Below, piece after piece: positions 18,657 through 29,254 of a stretch of 64,000 nt of DNA; positions within the stretch are counted from its first letter, which is position 1; every line of letters begins with the position of its first letter. The position numbers and the translations under genes are program-made. Under the pieces are notes generated by a model. The model was not told the origin of the DNA and did not search any database. It was given only the letters and a program-made list of their open reading frames with translations. The DNA is from Sugiyamaella lignohabitans (lineage: Eukaryota > Ascomycota > Dipodascomycetes > Dipodascales > Trichomonascaceae): NCBI RefSeq assembly GCF_001640025.1, contig NC_031673.1:806001-870000 (forward strand), read 5' to 3'.

Positions 18657-19438
18657 TGCCAGCCACTTCACACACTCACGATCTTACACACACAAAATCC
18701 CACACAAAACCAACCAAAAAAAAGCACCATCAACCGAACTCGAAAAAAGCCTTCAACACCGTCTTATTTATATATTTCAACATGCCTCACTCACTCCATG
18801 CAATCAACATTTGAAAAGAAGAAGAAGATTATTTCCTCTTTGGGACATATAATACAACTGGCGCTCCGGCCGGGAATACTGGGCCTACCGGGGTTCACCT
18901 GGGGACGGGGCATGCCTCCGGCGGCTGGGGCTCCGCCCCAGACCCTGGTTGCTCCTGCTTCACAGGAGAGCGCCGGCACCGGACACGAAACCGACTCGAG
19001 CGAAGCGAGAGGAGCCGCAGGGTCTGGGGTGCAGCCCCAGTCGCCGGAGGCACACCCCGGGGATACTGGCAGTACCGAGGTTCATTTGGGGTCGTGGTGT
19101 GCCTCCGGCGGCTGGGGCTCCGCCCCAGACCCTGGTTGCTCCTGCTTCGCAGGAGAGAACTCGGACCGGAGACGGAACCGACTCGAGCGGAGCGAGAGGA
19201 GCCGCGGGGTCTGGGGCGCAGCCCCAGCCGCCGGAGGCAGACCCCGACCCCGAGTGAACCTCGACTCGAGCGGAGCGAGAGGAGCCACGGGGTCTTGGAC
19301 AGAACCCCAGCCGCCGGAGGCAATGGCCCTCTCCGTGGACCCTGGTAGGGTTAGGTAAAAACCCTGAAAAGTCACGTGATGCATGAAGATGCAGTTGGCA
19401 GTTAAAGGATGGTGGAGATCTGGTGGAGAAGTTAGAGG
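18657..19438. promoter_or_regulatory. Divergent promoter, STE14 / TRS33, filled with foldback elements
   Basis: 782 bp, of which 18913-19322 is five foldback arms. The remaining roughly 250 bp next to STE14 and 115 bp next to TRS33 must contain the core promoters. There is a CACGTG-like site at 19372 (GTCACGTGATG). Confidence 0.6.
18913..19322. repeat. Cluster of two full-length foldback elements plus one arm
   Basis: Element 1: F-B 18913-18968, R-A 18992-19052 (140 bp). Element 2: F-B 19100-19155, R-A 19179-19239 (140 bp). Solo R-A 19262-19322 with a degenerate middle hairpin (TTGGACAGAACCCC). Both full copies are in the same, reversed orientation (B then A). Confidence 0.93.
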
Positions 19439-20128
19439 ATGACGGAGAGAGATACAAAGATGGAGTCGGACTCGCCGTATATCAATGGCACGAATAAACT
19501 GGTGGCGGCGTCATCGCTGGACTTTCTTTTGATAGAAATAGTTCCATTAGCACAGAGCATAGTGCAACAGCTGATAGAGGATGCTGGAGCGAGACCGGGC
19601 CGACCAGGGTCATCGTCTTCTGCCAACGGTGGTGGAGCTGGTGGAGCTGGGGGTTCAAATGTCAGTGGTGGTATCAGTGGAACGAGTAGTTCGCCAGCAA
19701 ATTCATCAATGACAGCAGATGAGAACCTGGACGATGTGTACTACCGAATTGAAGGATATGGCCACCGAGTGGGACTGGGGCTGTCCCAGATATTCACGAA
19801 AGACCGGCCGTGGTTCACGGACCAGCTGGATATCATGAAATTTGTATGTAAAGAGCTATGGGTGATTCTCTACAAAAAACAAATCGATAATCTCAAAACC
19901 AACCACCGCGGAACTTACGTTCTCACCGACACCCAGTTCAAATACTGTTCTCGCATGGGCACCGCCTACGGTCCTAAAGAAACGCTCCGACGAGCCACTC
20001 CGTACCTGTGGTTCCCAGCCGGCGTCATCCGAGGAGCTCTGTCAGCGCTCGGCATCGATGCTGCCGTCACTTTCGATGCAGATCAGCTGCCCAAAGTCAC
20101 ATTCAACATCCAAACCTCGCCGACATGA
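19439..20128 (+). CDS. TRS33: TRAPP complex subunit Trs33 (TRAPPC6)
   Basis: Subunit of the TRAPP tethering complexes that act as guanine-nucleotide exchange factors for Ypt1/Rab at the Golgi. The 229-residue protein has the Bet3-family fold typical of TRAPPC6: N-terminal helix LDFLLIEIVPLAQ, YRIEGYGHRVGLGLSQIFT, FKYCSRMGTAYG and the C-terminal YLWFPAGVIRGALSALGI. A Gly/Ser-rich insert of about 50 residues (PGSSSSANGGGAGG...) separates the first helix from the core, which lengthens it relative to human TRAPPC6. The ATG at 19439 is the first in frame. It converges on OCA1 across foldback arms beginning 66 bp after its stop. Confidence 0.9.
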   Translation: MTERDTKMESDSPYINGTNKLVAASSLDFLLIEIVPLAQSIVQQLIEDAGARPGRPGSSSSANGGGAGGAGGSNVSGGISGTSSSPANSSMTADENLDDVYYRIEGYGHRVGLGLSQIFTKDRPWFTDQLDIMKFVCKELWVILYKKQIDNLKTNHRGTYVLTDTQFKYCSRMGTAYGPKETLRRATPYLWFPAGVIRGALSALGIDAAVTFDADQLPKVTFNIQTSPT

Positions 20129-20193
20129 CCACACGGGTCGACTTCTCTCTCTTTATATAATGCATTTTCCTGTAGATATTGGGCGGTGGGGTG

Positions 20194-20370
20194 TGCCTCC
20201 GGCGGCTGGGGCTCCGCCCCAGACCCTGGTTGCTCCTCTCGCTTCGCTCGAGTCGGGCGTCGGGACCCCTCGTGTGCTGTTTACTCTTGAAATATGATAA
20301 TCTCCAACCCCCGACGCCGCTCGCGAAGCGAGCACAACCAGGTCTGGGCGGAGCCCAGCCGCCGGAGGCA
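20194..20370. repeat. Foldback element, F-A and R-C arms, convergent 3' interval
   Basis: F-A 20194-20255 and R-C 20319-20370. The middle stem of the right arm is TGGGCGGAGCCCA, again with pairing kept. It ends 14 bp from the OCA1 stop. Confidence 0.9.
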
Positions 20371-20384
20371 TGTCCCCCCACCCG

Positions 20385-21491
20385 TTAAGCGCCCGGAGGA
20401 GGAAGGGTTTTTTTGAACCAGTCGGGCGCGTAGTCGAGGTTGATGTGCACGGATTTGGTGTCGAAAGCTTCGATGTGGAGCTCAATGAGCACCCGGCCGC
20501 CTTTGGCGCCCACGAAGCGTCGGTATTCGTCAGAGATGCTTGCGAAGTTCCAGCCTTGAACTCGTCGGAGACACCCGATGACGGTGCCTGTGCGGTGACG
20601 ACCCATTCCACAGCACACAAGAAGTGGGTAGTTGTTGACGTTCATAATAATATCGAGAGCACTGACGATAGACGACTCGGTCAGCTGGTCCCAGGGATTG
20701 CCTCCCTCGGTAACTAGACCCAGGTGGTGGAACTCGATCTCGTTGTTATCGGCAAATCCAAGAAATGCATCCGATGGATCTTCGACTGCTAACCATACAA
20801 TTGTTTTCAGATTGAGTCCTCGAAGAAACGGGAAGTTGATTGGAGCTGGCTGGCCACTTCTGTATAGTTGTCTCTCAGCCAGAGCGAAATTTAGTGGTGG
20901 AACCAGTCTGACTGGCGGTGGTCTTCTGATCTCAGCCAGCGTTGTACTGGATTTATCGACAGTGGTATTGTTACTACTCGTTGTGTTACTACTAATCGTA
21001 CTGTCGTTTGTAGTACTATTACTGGTGGTGCTGGTAGTGATATTATTGCTACTGCCATTGTTCCTACTGCCAGTCCCACTGTCATTAGTCGTCGTTGTAT
21101 TTTGATCTAATAGTATTGTTGTATTGTGCTCGGTTGATGTATTGGGAACCACAGAACTACCAGTATCAGCGACAGCTATTACAGAACCAATTGTGTTTGT
21201 GATACTGTCAGTTAGTGTATTAGTTGAACCCGTACCTGTATTCAATAGACTGTCTGTATTTGTTTTATTCGTCCTGGTACTGGAACTGTAAGTGGTAGAC
21301 GTAGTAGAAGTAGTAGGAGCAGTAGTATCAGCACCTGAATGAAGAGCATTCGTGTTCGTCAAACCATTGGTTCTATCTATAGCACCCGAGACACCTGATG
21401 ATTTCTGTTGTTGGGATTCTATACTGCTAGAGATAGCTGGATTATTCTGACCAGAGGCCAACTCGCCATTGCTTTGCGAGGGTATACTCAT
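20385..21491 (-). CDS. OCA1: Oca1-type atypical tyrosine phosphatase
   Basis: Member of the Oca/Siw14 family of dual-specificity-like phosphatases, linked in S. cerevisiae to oxidant-induced cell-cycle arrest and inositol-pyrophosphate signalling. The start is the ATG at 21491, giving 368 residues; an in-frame TTG further upstream is not credible. The first about 195 residues are Ser/Thr/Asn-rich low complexity, an extension relative to S. cerevisiae Oca1. The catalytic domain begins at [18 protein letters not shown]. The P-loop is [12 protein letters not shown]-x5-R is kept but the His that normally precedes the catalytic Cys is Cys, a known feature of Oca1, so activity may be weak or altered. 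It is followed by [12 protein letters not shown]. Confidence 0.92.
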   Translation of the reverse strand: MSIPSQSNGELASGQNNPAISSSIESQQQKSSGVSGAIDRTNGLTNTNALHSGADTTAPTTSTTSTTYSSSTRTNKTNTDSLLNTGTGSTNTLTDSITNTIGSVIAVADTGSSVVPNTSTEHNTTILLDQNTTTTNDSGTGSRNNGSSNNITTSTTSNSTTNDSTISSNTTSSNNTTVDKSSTTLAEIRRPPPVRLVPPLNFALAERQLYRSGQPAPINFPFLRGLNLKTIVWLAVEDPSDAFLGFADNNEIEFHHLGLVTEGGNPWDQLTESSIVSALDIIMNVNNYPLLVCCGMGRHRTGTVIGCLRRVQGWNFASISDEYRRFVGAKGGRVLIELHIEAFDTKSVHINLDYAPDWFKKTLPPPGA

Positions 21492-22373
21492 CTGAACGGT
21501 ACTGTTCCTAGCCAAATAATTAAGATAAGATCTGATTTTGATACAATTTTGATTTGATTTCCTTTCTGATTATGGTTTTATCAGTCTCTTTAACTCTCAA
21601 TCAATCGAGTCTCTGTCAATTTTTCTCAGTCAGTCTGTTCAGTTTTGACAATGACACCACCCACTGGATCTTCTATGCAGTAGTGAAATAATATCTCGAG
21701 CAGAGCAGAGTCTGATTCAACAACAATCAAATTCCAAAAAATAAGATTAATCAGCCAGAAACCAAAAACCACAGACTGTGAAGAATCTGTCCAAGTTTAA
21801 AATTTACCAAATTCTATCAAATTCTCGATGTCGCTCAAACAACTGAGACACCGGTCAAACCAAGTCAAAAACGCTGGAGCTGTCAAACCCGAAAAAAATG
21901 ACGACTCAAAACTAGATCCCTCGACCCAAAACAAAATTAGCCACAAGTACAATCGATACTCGCAGCAAAAAAAGCGACAAAATCAATACAAAAAGAAGAA
22001 ATAACTTCAGTTGGTGTTCACGAACCTTGTCTAGCAAAGACTCAAGCGAGCGTTTCAAGTGATAGCCATACTACGAGCATGTTCACGTGCCGCTATTGTT
22101 ACTCACTCACTCAGATCCATGGGATGGGTGGGACTCACAGTACTGTACAGTACAGTACATCATAGAGACATTCTATGCGTGTAACCGCCAGATGCAAGAG
22201 AACACACGTAGAGGATCAGAGATGGTGAAGGTGAACTGTGAAATAGGAGTAACAACCGGAGTCGACATTTCCTGACAGCTGGCACCAAAACACCCGAAAT
22301 TCAATTGCAATTGCACTTGATCCAGCTCCCAAACCTGGCAAAAACCCCTCGCACATCCCACACACCCGCAAAA
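21492..22373. promoter_or_regulatory. Divergent intergenic region, OCA1 / OST2
   Basis: 880 bp without a foldback element. It holds a possible 58-codon ORF (21828-22004), a CACGTG site at 22084 and a perfect 14-bp palindrome GTACTGTACAGTAC at 22140-22153. Confidence 0.55.
21828..22004 (+). CDS. Possible small basic protein, 58 codons
   Basis: ATG at 21828, TAA at 22002-22004. The predicted peptide is very hydrophilic and Lys/Gln/Asn-rich, ending in QYKKKK; it has no membrane segment or cysteine. I recognise no family. It could be a small nucleic-acid-associated protein, or chance coding in the A-rich leader of a neighbouring gene. Only its open frame and the ATG support it. Confidence 0.25.
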   Translation: MSLKQLRHRSNQVKNAGAVKPEKNDDSKLDPSTQNKISHKYNRYSQQKKRQNQYKKKK

Positions 22374-22985
22374 ATGGTCAAAAAGCCCGTCACCAAACGA
22401 AAAGACCCGTCGTCGTCGTCGTCGGCTGTGGCCTCCGTGGCCTCTGTGTCCTCTGACTTCAACAAAATCTTCGCCAAAGTTCTATCCAACTACAAACAAA
22501 ACGCCACGACCCGCACGACGCTCATTGACAGTTTCCTGGCCTTCTTGGTCGTGCTCGGCATCGTCCAATTCGTCTTTTGCATCTTAGTCGGCACCTTCGT
22601 AAGTCACTCCCCTGCTGCCTCCGGCGGCTGGGGCTCCGCCCCAGACCCCGCTGCTCCTCTCGCTTCGCTCGAGTCGGTTGTGTCCACGATCCCAGCCAAC
22701 TCCTGCGAAGCAGGAGCAACCAGGGTCTGGGGCGGAGCCCCAGCCGCCGGAGGCAGCACCCCATCCCCTGAGTAGCACCCAGGACTAACAGAGCAGCCAT
22801 TTAACGGATTTTTGGGCGGGTTTTCCGCGACTGTGGGCCAGTTTGTGCTGACGGCGGCGCTGCGGATCCAGACGAATCCCGCTAACTTCAGCGAGTTCCC
22901 GAACGTGTCGCCCGAGAGAGCGTTTGGCGACTTCGTGTTCGGGTCGCTGCTGCTGCACTTCATCGTGTACCACTTCATCAACTGA
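22374..22985 (+). CDS. OST2: Oligosaccharyltransferase subunit Ost2/DAD1, one intron
   Basis: Small essential subunit of the ER oligosaccharyltransferase that N-glycosylates nascent proteins. Exons 22374-22598 and 22797-22985; intron 22599-22796 (198 bp), donor GTAAGT, branch GACTAAC at 22783-22789, acceptor GAGCAG. The product is 137 residues. Exon 1 gives a Ser-rich N-terminus and the first membrane helix (LIDSFLAFLVVLGIVQFVFCILVGTF). Exon 2 gives PFNGFLGGFSATVGQF, LRIQTNP, the DAD1 signature SPERAFGDF, and a final hydrophobic helix. About 70% of the intron is one complete foldback element. CTG codons fall at conserved leucines here, showing standard CTG decoding. It converges on RAS2. Confidence 0.96.
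22616..22755 (+). repeat. Full-length foldback element (A/B) inside the OST2 intron
   Basis: F-A 22616-22676, R-B 22700-22755; 140 of the 198 intron bases, leaving 17 bp after the donor and 27 bp before the branch point. Confidence 0.95.
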
Positions 22986-23029
22986 GTACAATAGAAACCG
23001 CTATTTATTCACATCTCTACACCCGGGTC

Positions 23030-23272
23030 TGCCTCCGGCAGCCGGTGAAATTCGACGGGTGGGTGCTGCCTCCGGCGGCCGGGCTCTGCCCGGACCCGTA
23101 GCTCGCTTCGCTCGAGACGTGGGGTCCCAGCAGCTGGACCGAATCACCAGGGTCCCAGCCAACTCCTGCGAAGCAGGAGCCACGGGGTCTGGGGCGCAGC
23201 CCCAGCCGCCGGAGGCAGCACCGACCCGTGAAGTTCAACCCGGGTCCGGGCAGAGCCCGGCCGCCGGAGGCA
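23030..23272. repeat. Composite foldback locus, OST2/RAS2 convergent interval
   Basis: Fragment 23030-23045 (CTCCGGCAGCCGG); F arm 23067-23118 with the CGGGCTCTGCCCG stem and a hybrid C/A hairpin; R-B arm 23163-23217; further R fragment 23241-23272. At least two generations of insertion or rearrangement are visible. Confidence 0.85.
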
Positions 23273-23549
23273 GGACCGGTTCGCGGAGTGTGGTTCGTAA
23301 CTCATTTGTTTATTTATTTACAAATCGGTGTCGTGGATATTGGCCCGGGGAGGGAAGGGTCCGGGGCAGCGGCAATAAATAAACACAGGCAGGAATAATC
23401 AAAAACAAACAGAAAGTCGTATCGTCGTAAGGTGTATTAGAATGCTGATGTGGCCGTGAGGAGGAGTGAGGTGTGAAGAGGTGGTGGAGTGGACGAGGAA
23501 AATTGAAGTGAATGAGAGGAGAGGAGGGAAGAAGAGGGGACAAGAGGGC

Positions 23550-24287
23550 TTATGAGATGATACAGCAGCAGCCGTCATTGTCGGGTTTCTCGTCGTAGCG
23601 GGTGCCGGGGTCGCGTTTGCTGCGAGCTGCCATGTTCGTGGGCCCACCGCCGATGGTATTGCCGCTATAGTAGGCTGCTTCGTGATTTAGAGTCGTGGTG
23701 CCTGACCGGCTGGTGTTATTGGGTCGTGATGGTTTAGATTTGATGGATCCGGTTCGTTCTGATCCGGAATCGCCTCGATTGAATTTCCGTACTTCGGTCA
23801 CAAGAGCATAGAAACTGTCGTCAACATTGATTCGTCGTTTGGCTGATGTTTCTAGGAATGGACATCCAAGACTGTCTGCCAATTGCTGACCTTCTTCAAA
23901 AGACACTTGACGCTCGTTCTCTAAATCGATTTTGTTACCAATAATCACTATCGGGAAAGCATCCTGATCCTTGACTCGCAAAATCTGTTGATGAAAATTC
24001 TTGACTTCGTCAAACGACGACCGTGAAGTCACGGAATATACAATCAAGAACCCCTCGCCTGTTCTCATGTATTGCTCTCGCATGGCCGAGTACTCTTCTT
24101 GACCAGCAGTATCCAGTACATCAAGAATCACTACCTCGTCGTCAATAAGGCATTGCTTTCGATACGAATCTTCAATAGTGGGATCATATTCATCCACAAA
24201 CTGGCTCTGGATCAATTGGATGGTCAGTGCAGATTTACCTACACCACCTCCTCCTACAACCACCAGTTTATATTCCCGTACCAGCAT
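23550..24287 (-). CDS. RAS2: Ras GTPase
   Basis: Small GTPase controlling adenylate cyclase/PKA or morphogenesis in yeasts. The 245-residue protein contains the P-loop [11 protein letters not shown] (residues 10-20), switch I with the effector sequence [12 protein letters not shown], switch [25 protein letters not shown] and ETSAK. A hypervariable Ser/Arg/Gly-rich tail of about 70 residues ends in CCCIIS, a CaaX box (CIIS) with adjacent cysteines available for palmitoylation. The Ser at the last position predicts farnesylation, then methylation by Ste14, encoded in this window. No activating substitution is present at the glycines equivalent to human 12/13 or at Q61. The ATG at 24287 is the conserved start. 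Confidence 0.96.
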   Translation of the reverse strand: MLVREYKLVVVGGGGVGKSALTIQLIQSQFVDEYDPTIEDSYRKQCLIDDEVVILDVLDTAGQEEYSAMREQYMRTGEGFLIVYSVTSRSSFDEVKNFHQQILRVKDQDAFPIVIIGNKIDLENERQVSFEEGQQLADSLGCPFLETSAKRRINVDDSFYALVTEVRKFNRGDSGSERTGSIKSKPSRPNNTSRSGTTTLNHEAAYYSGNTIGGGPTNMAARSKRDPGTRYDEKPDNDGCCCIIS

Positions 24288-25502
24288 TGTTAATGTGCTG
24301 TGTGTCCTTGATTTGACTGGTTTCGCTTCTACTTCTTTTGTTTATTTCTTTCGTCAATTCTGATACAATCTGTTTAGACTCTGTACCAGGTTTCAGTTGT
24401 TCTTGAATGACAATGTTGCCAGCTTGTTCCCGATGGTTCTAATTGGGTTCAGATTTGTTACCCGTGCTGTTTTACTTGTGACTTCCGTTCAATTGAGTTC
24501 GCTCAATTGAGTTCAGTTCAGATCTGTTTTTCAGTATGTTGTTTCAGTCCTGTCTGTCAGTCTATTCTCTTCAATTTGGAACAGATACCCTTAATAATCG
24601 GGCAGGATCAGTCAGGTATCAGTAAGACGGTGCAGACCCTGAGAATAAGGCAGCCCCGGCAATTCTAATATTCGACCTTTGGACTTGAAGATCGAGTCTA
24701 TTTTCAGGTTGCTTGTCTATAACCTTGTTTCTTTTCAGCAGCTGTTCCAAATAGTGCAACTGATCGATAGTACACCTTGTTAGTTGGCCGTCGGGTCAAT
24801 GAGTTTAGAATTTCGGTCTCGTATAAAATAATGGATTCTCTGTTGGTATACTTTTTCCATTGACCTGTAAATTTCTACTTGTCGTGTACTTTTCAGCTGT
24901 CAATGTTCAATTTTCAATTGTCAATTAGCAATTTTCAAATTTCAAATTTTTTTTTTTATTTTGCTTTTTTTTTTTTTTCTTCTGTTCCTGGAACTATGTT
25001 TGATCCCAACGATAAAGTACACCCGTATCAGATATATCAGATATGAATCAGGCAGACAAGTGTTTTACCAGAGCTTACAAAAAATAGTTGACGTCTGTGA
25101 ACCAATATATATATCCAATTACGAATAAAAGACTGATGTCGAACAAGTGCCAGATCAAAAAGTGCCAAAAACCCCCTTATTTGTCAAAAACATATATGTA
25201 TATATATAAATAAAAAAAAAACTAGCCCCGAGTGCGGTCAGTCGCTAATTACTGCAGCCCCGCTGCTGAACGGCTAGGTCTCTGTCTCTACAGACCTAAT
25301 TTATTTTTATTTTATTTTTATTTTATTTTTATTTTATTTTTATTTTCACTTTGTATATCTGATTTATCATAATTGTTTCTTTTTTTTCTCACATACAATT
25401 TTTTTTTTCAAGCATTTCTTTTTCCCATTTCTGCCATATCAGGACTCGTGCCGACGCAACCTGCATCCCCCTCCCAGGGGTGATCTCTTGGGGAGGGGGT
25501 TG
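24288..25502. promoter_or_regulatory. RAS2 upstream region, T-rich
   Basis: About 1.2 kb. It holds several long T tracts on the plus strand (24950-24980, 25380-25410) and an 11-bp TTTTATTTTTA tandem at 25301-25346. No ORF or element. Confidence 0.5.
25301..25346. repeat. T/A-rich tandem repeat
   Basis: About four copies of an 11-bp unit (TTTTATTTTTA). Confidence 0.85.
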
Positions 25503-25640
25503 TGCCTCCGGCGGCTGGGGCTGCGCCCCAGACCCCGCTGCTCCTCTCGCTTCGCTCGAGTCGGTTGTGTAGGGCCCCCAGCAGTCTCCTGCGAAGCAGG
25601 AGCTACGGGGTCTGGGGCAGCGCCCCAGCCGTGGGAGGCA
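25503..25640 (+). repeat. Full-length foldback element with matched flanks
   Basis: F-A 25503-25563, R-B 25586-25640 (138 bp). The right end reads GTGGGAGGCA instead of GCCGGAGGCA. The 13 bases outside each end are exact reverse complements (GGGGAGGGGGTTG / CAACCCCCTCCCC). Confidence 0.93.
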
Positions 25641-25867
25641 CAACCCCCTCCCCACCGGTCTTGCCGTGCCAGAGAGGGGCGATGAGGGGCCGACCGGTGG
25701 ACCGGAATTAAGATTAGCTCTGCTCGTATGTTCCTGTGGCCGGCCGCCCTCATTTCTGTCAGGTAACCTTAGCAAGGGACGGACTCGACTCGACCCTGTG
25801 CAGCACCGAGCCGCGCCGGTCGCAGTCTCGCGGCAGCTTGCTGGGAAACGCTGACAAGCGATGGGTG

Positions 25868-26005
25868 AGCCTCCGGCGGCTGGGGCTCTGCCCCAGACCC
25901 CGCTGCTCCTCTCGCTTCGCTCGAGTCGGTCGAGTGGCTCCCCCAGCAGTCTCCTGCGAAGCAGGAGCTACGGGGTCTGGGGCAGAGCCCCAGCCGCCGG
26001 AGGCA
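25868..26005 (+). repeat. Full-length foldback element (A/B)
   Basis: F-A 25868-25928, R-B 25951-26005 (138 bp). It lies 228 bp from the previous copy in the same orientation. A decayed A-like fragment (TCTCGCTCGAGTCGG) lies at about 26307-26321. Confidence 0.92.
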
Positions 26006-26621
26006 GCGCCCCACCCCCCCTCGGCTGAACCGAGGACGGAGCACCGGTTCGGATTAATTAGAGAGAGAGGGGAGATGTGAAACCGGATAATAGCTAACCC
26101 CCGAGGGAAGCTGGTAGATGCGGCTGCTCACAAAGCAGTAATGATTGGCGGAGTCGCTGATTAGCGAAGAGCGCTCGCTAGCTGTTTCGGGGCATGATGC
26201 GCCGATCAACATTTGTGTAGTCAGTGGTGGGATATGGCGGGCCTAATATAACGTTCATGCCAGCGGGGCCCGATACATACCCCCTCGGGCCCCGTGGCGC
26301 CTATCGTCTCGCTCGAGTCGGTGCGTGGGGTCCGAGGGGTGAGGGGGAGGAGAGGAGGGGGTAGTGGAGTTGGATTAGTCGGGATTAGAGTTTAGCGAGT
26401 GCTTATTTTCTAGACAGAACGGGAATGGATGCTGACCCTGATTATGCCCAAACGAGGGGGCATGCAGGGTGGATAATTGTGGCTCGAGGAGTGATTTTGG
26501 TCGTTGCTATTTACAAGGTAACTGGTGAGATTGGTTGATGCTTGGATTGTTCAGAACTAGAATGTTCGAGAACCAGCTGCTGGATGGTCTGTTGGTCGGT
26601 TAGTGGCTGAACCGAGCGAGT

Positions 26622-26677
26622 CTCCTGCGAAGCAGGAGCAACCAGGGTCTGGTGCGGAGCCCCAGCCGCCGGAGGCA
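26622..26677 (-). repeat. Foldback element, solo R-B arm
   Basis: B hairpin, then GGTGCGGAGCCCC, in which one stem base is changed without compensation, and the CCGCCGGAGGCA end. Confidence 0.88.
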
Positions 26678-27634
26678 TGCCCCGTCCCGTGGCTTGGCGA
26701 GCGGACCCGATGACGACGGCTTTGGTGCTGATGCTCGTTGGTGAAGAGTGGGTAGTGTGGTGGAGGAGTCTTAGCGTTACTTTTTCTGGATCAATGGTGG
26801 CTCCTGCAGCGAATGGCTCCTGCAGCGAAGAAGTATTGTGTGTGATGATAAAATATTGCGAGACAAAAGACTATCAACCATTCTAAGACATTTGTAAGAC
26901 AGCTGGTAAATCCAGCAGTAACTGAATTACAGAGTGGCTACGCCTACACGCCTCAATGCCAGGGAGGTTCAAGGATACTGGTGCCGTGAAAGGGATTGTG
27001 GATTGTGTGTAGGAGCAATTTCTGCAGCTGCAATTGAGTCCAGTGAATGTGGTTTCTGTTTTGTTTTATAGTTTGCCGTTTGTTGTTATTTTGTGTTCGG
27101 GGTATGTCTGTAGGTTGTAGTTTGCGCGTGATGAGGTGATGAGGTGGTGAGTACCTCGTCATTTCGAGATCTGGTGATCTGGTAGCCGGTTAGCGGTTTC
27201 AGCGAGAGTCGCTGGAAACAGGTGAAATTGAGCTAGCATGAAAAATCCGCTAGCACAATAGTAACGTAACCGTCTGGCGTTGAAACAAGATTATAGTTAG
27301 AGTTTTACCGGTTCTCGGTTATCAGAGGGACAGGCATGACATAGTTATAGCACAGTTATAGACAGAGCATGGTTAATAGGAGTGCTAGCACAGTACAGTA
27401 GCTTGCAAGTTAATTAATAATTATGAAAGGAATGCAAACGTGGTCCGGTCTGGCGGGAAAAGTCTCTGCCAGGTCGACCAAAATGGACCTATGTTGGACC
27501 ATATAAGCTCTATTGATCAATTGATGAGCTAATAAATTAATATCGGTCCCATATGCTGTGCCTCAGTTTTATATTCATGTCCGTTTGTTTATAGTTTATA
27601 TTGACGTATTGAATACCATTATGAGTTAGAGAAC

Positions 27635-27674
27635 TATAGATTTATAGATTTATAGATTTATAGATTTATAGATT
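27635..27674. repeat. TATAGATT tandem repeat
   Basis: Five perfect copies of an 8-bp unit. Confidence 0.95.
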
Positions 27675-28565
27675 TATTCGCTTAGGATCACCTGCTTGTT
27701 TACCAGAATCTGGTTTTCAGCAGGTGTAATCCCAAATTAGACTGATATGGCCTAAAATAGGCTCGAACTCGTTTGATTTTCGGTCTACCACGTTCTGACT
27801 CGTTCCAACGTTGCTCTTATCAGTTTTTTTTTAGTTTTAGTTCCATATTTGACAAAACGTGAAATCAAGCTCAAGCTCACAGCTCTCAGCTCACAGCTTT
27901 CAGAAAATCTATCAGCCTGAGTCCAGAGTCTAACTTCGCTTAACAATTTACCCTTTACTGCATTTACTGCATGCAACTCCACTTTGCTTTTGCAACCAGC
28001 CTTGATGCACAATTGAGTATAATCTATATTTTCAAAATACTATTGCTTTTAAATTTCCTGTTCAAAATCTTTCTTTTTTGTTTTGTGTTTTGTGTTTTGG
28101 TATTTCTGGTATTGCTTTACAGTACATGCCGCTGCAGACAGAGCTGCTCGACAGAATCAGACGTCGCTGCGAGTCGCGAACCAGCACCACGTATCCACTT
28201 TGGCCCATATCGGAATTCATTTACGGCTGGCGCTCTCTAGCCAGGCTCTTGTCCTCACTCCAGCCAATTTTTTTTTATTTTCTAAATTTATTTATATTTT
28301 AATTTATTCATTTATTTATTCTCAATTCTATTCTGGCCCTAGTTCATGTGTGAGATTCACCGCCAGTAGCCCTTCCCCCTCACCCCTCACCCCTCCTGCT
28401 TCACCCCTGGCGCCCCTTGTCTGTCCCGGCCAGGCCCAGCCAGCCAACGAATCCCGTTCGGGCTGTTCCCCTTGCATCCTTCTCACCCCGACAACAACCC
28501 CTCCAACGTCCCTGCCTTTATCTGGCATCCACTGCTAGATCCAACGGACTCTGCCCGATCCGACC

Positions 28566-28705
28566 TGCCTCCGGCGGCTGGGGCTCCGCCCCAGACCCTG
28601 GAGGCTCCTGCTTCGCAGGAGACTGTGGGCCTCGTCGACGCTAACGACTCGAGCGCAGCGAGAGGAGCAGCGGGGTCTGGGGCAGAGCCCCAGCCGCCGG
28701 AGGCA
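28566..28705 (-). repeat. Full-length foldback element, reversed (B/A)
   Basis: F-B 28566-28621, R-A 28645-28705 (140 bp). Its spacer is the reverse complement of the one at 29394-29416 with few changes, linking the two copies. Confidence 0.93.
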
Positions 28706-29254
28706 AGCCCCCAGTAAAGGGTAGCCAGGAAATTTTTGACAGCTGCACGCAGCAGCGCGTCCCGTTTTGTCACGGTCCCCACCGGTGCTAGCGTGGAAAT
28801 CGGGGGATGCATACCGGCCCACCCATGTACGCATGTCTCGCGACCGGCAGGCCAGCCGGCCGCCAATCCCACATGCCAGGGTACGTATTCTGCTGTCAGT
28901 CGATTTTGGACGGCGGTGGTCGACTGTGGGCTGTGGATCGGGCTCGGCGATTGTCTGATCCCGCCGATTGCGTCTGTCTGGCCAAAAAAATGCTGGTACC
29001 AGCCGCGTTTGAAATACATGGTCCGCTGTTTCAACTGCCATTCACCAGCCTTTCACCGCCGGGCCCCGGCACTGGCTGGGTCTGCTAAGCTCATCTCATT
29101 AGTTCCCGTTTGGCCTGCCCCTGTTCCTGTTCCTGTGCCTGCGCTGCCGCTGCCGCTGCCGCTGGCAATGGCTTGGCTAACCTGCTTTCGGGGGCCCCTT
29201 TAACCCCTCCTGCAGCTCGCTCCTGCAGCAGCTGCTGCTGGGGGAGGGAGGCCG
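28706..29254. other. GC-rich gene-free stretch
   Basis: GC-rich DNA open in several frames on both strands. Predicted peptides are Pro/Arg-rich and unlike any family I know, so I call no gene. Confidence 0.5.

Larger units (their letters stand above)
26006..28565. other. Gene-free stretch with one solo element
   Basis: 2.5 kb without a credible gene. It holds a solo R-B arm at 26622 and an 8-bp tandem repeat at 27635. Short ORFs here have no start context or protein features. Confidence 0.5.

Noticed and set aside
18609..19358. 249-codon plus-strand ORF
   Set aside because: It lies in the STE14/TRS33 promoter and gets its length from five foldback arms; its residues are translations of the element.
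28483..29203. Overlapping ORFs of 150-180 codons on both strands
   Set aside because: GC-rich DNA plus an element; frames are open on both strands and the peptides are Pro/Arg-rich without motifs.
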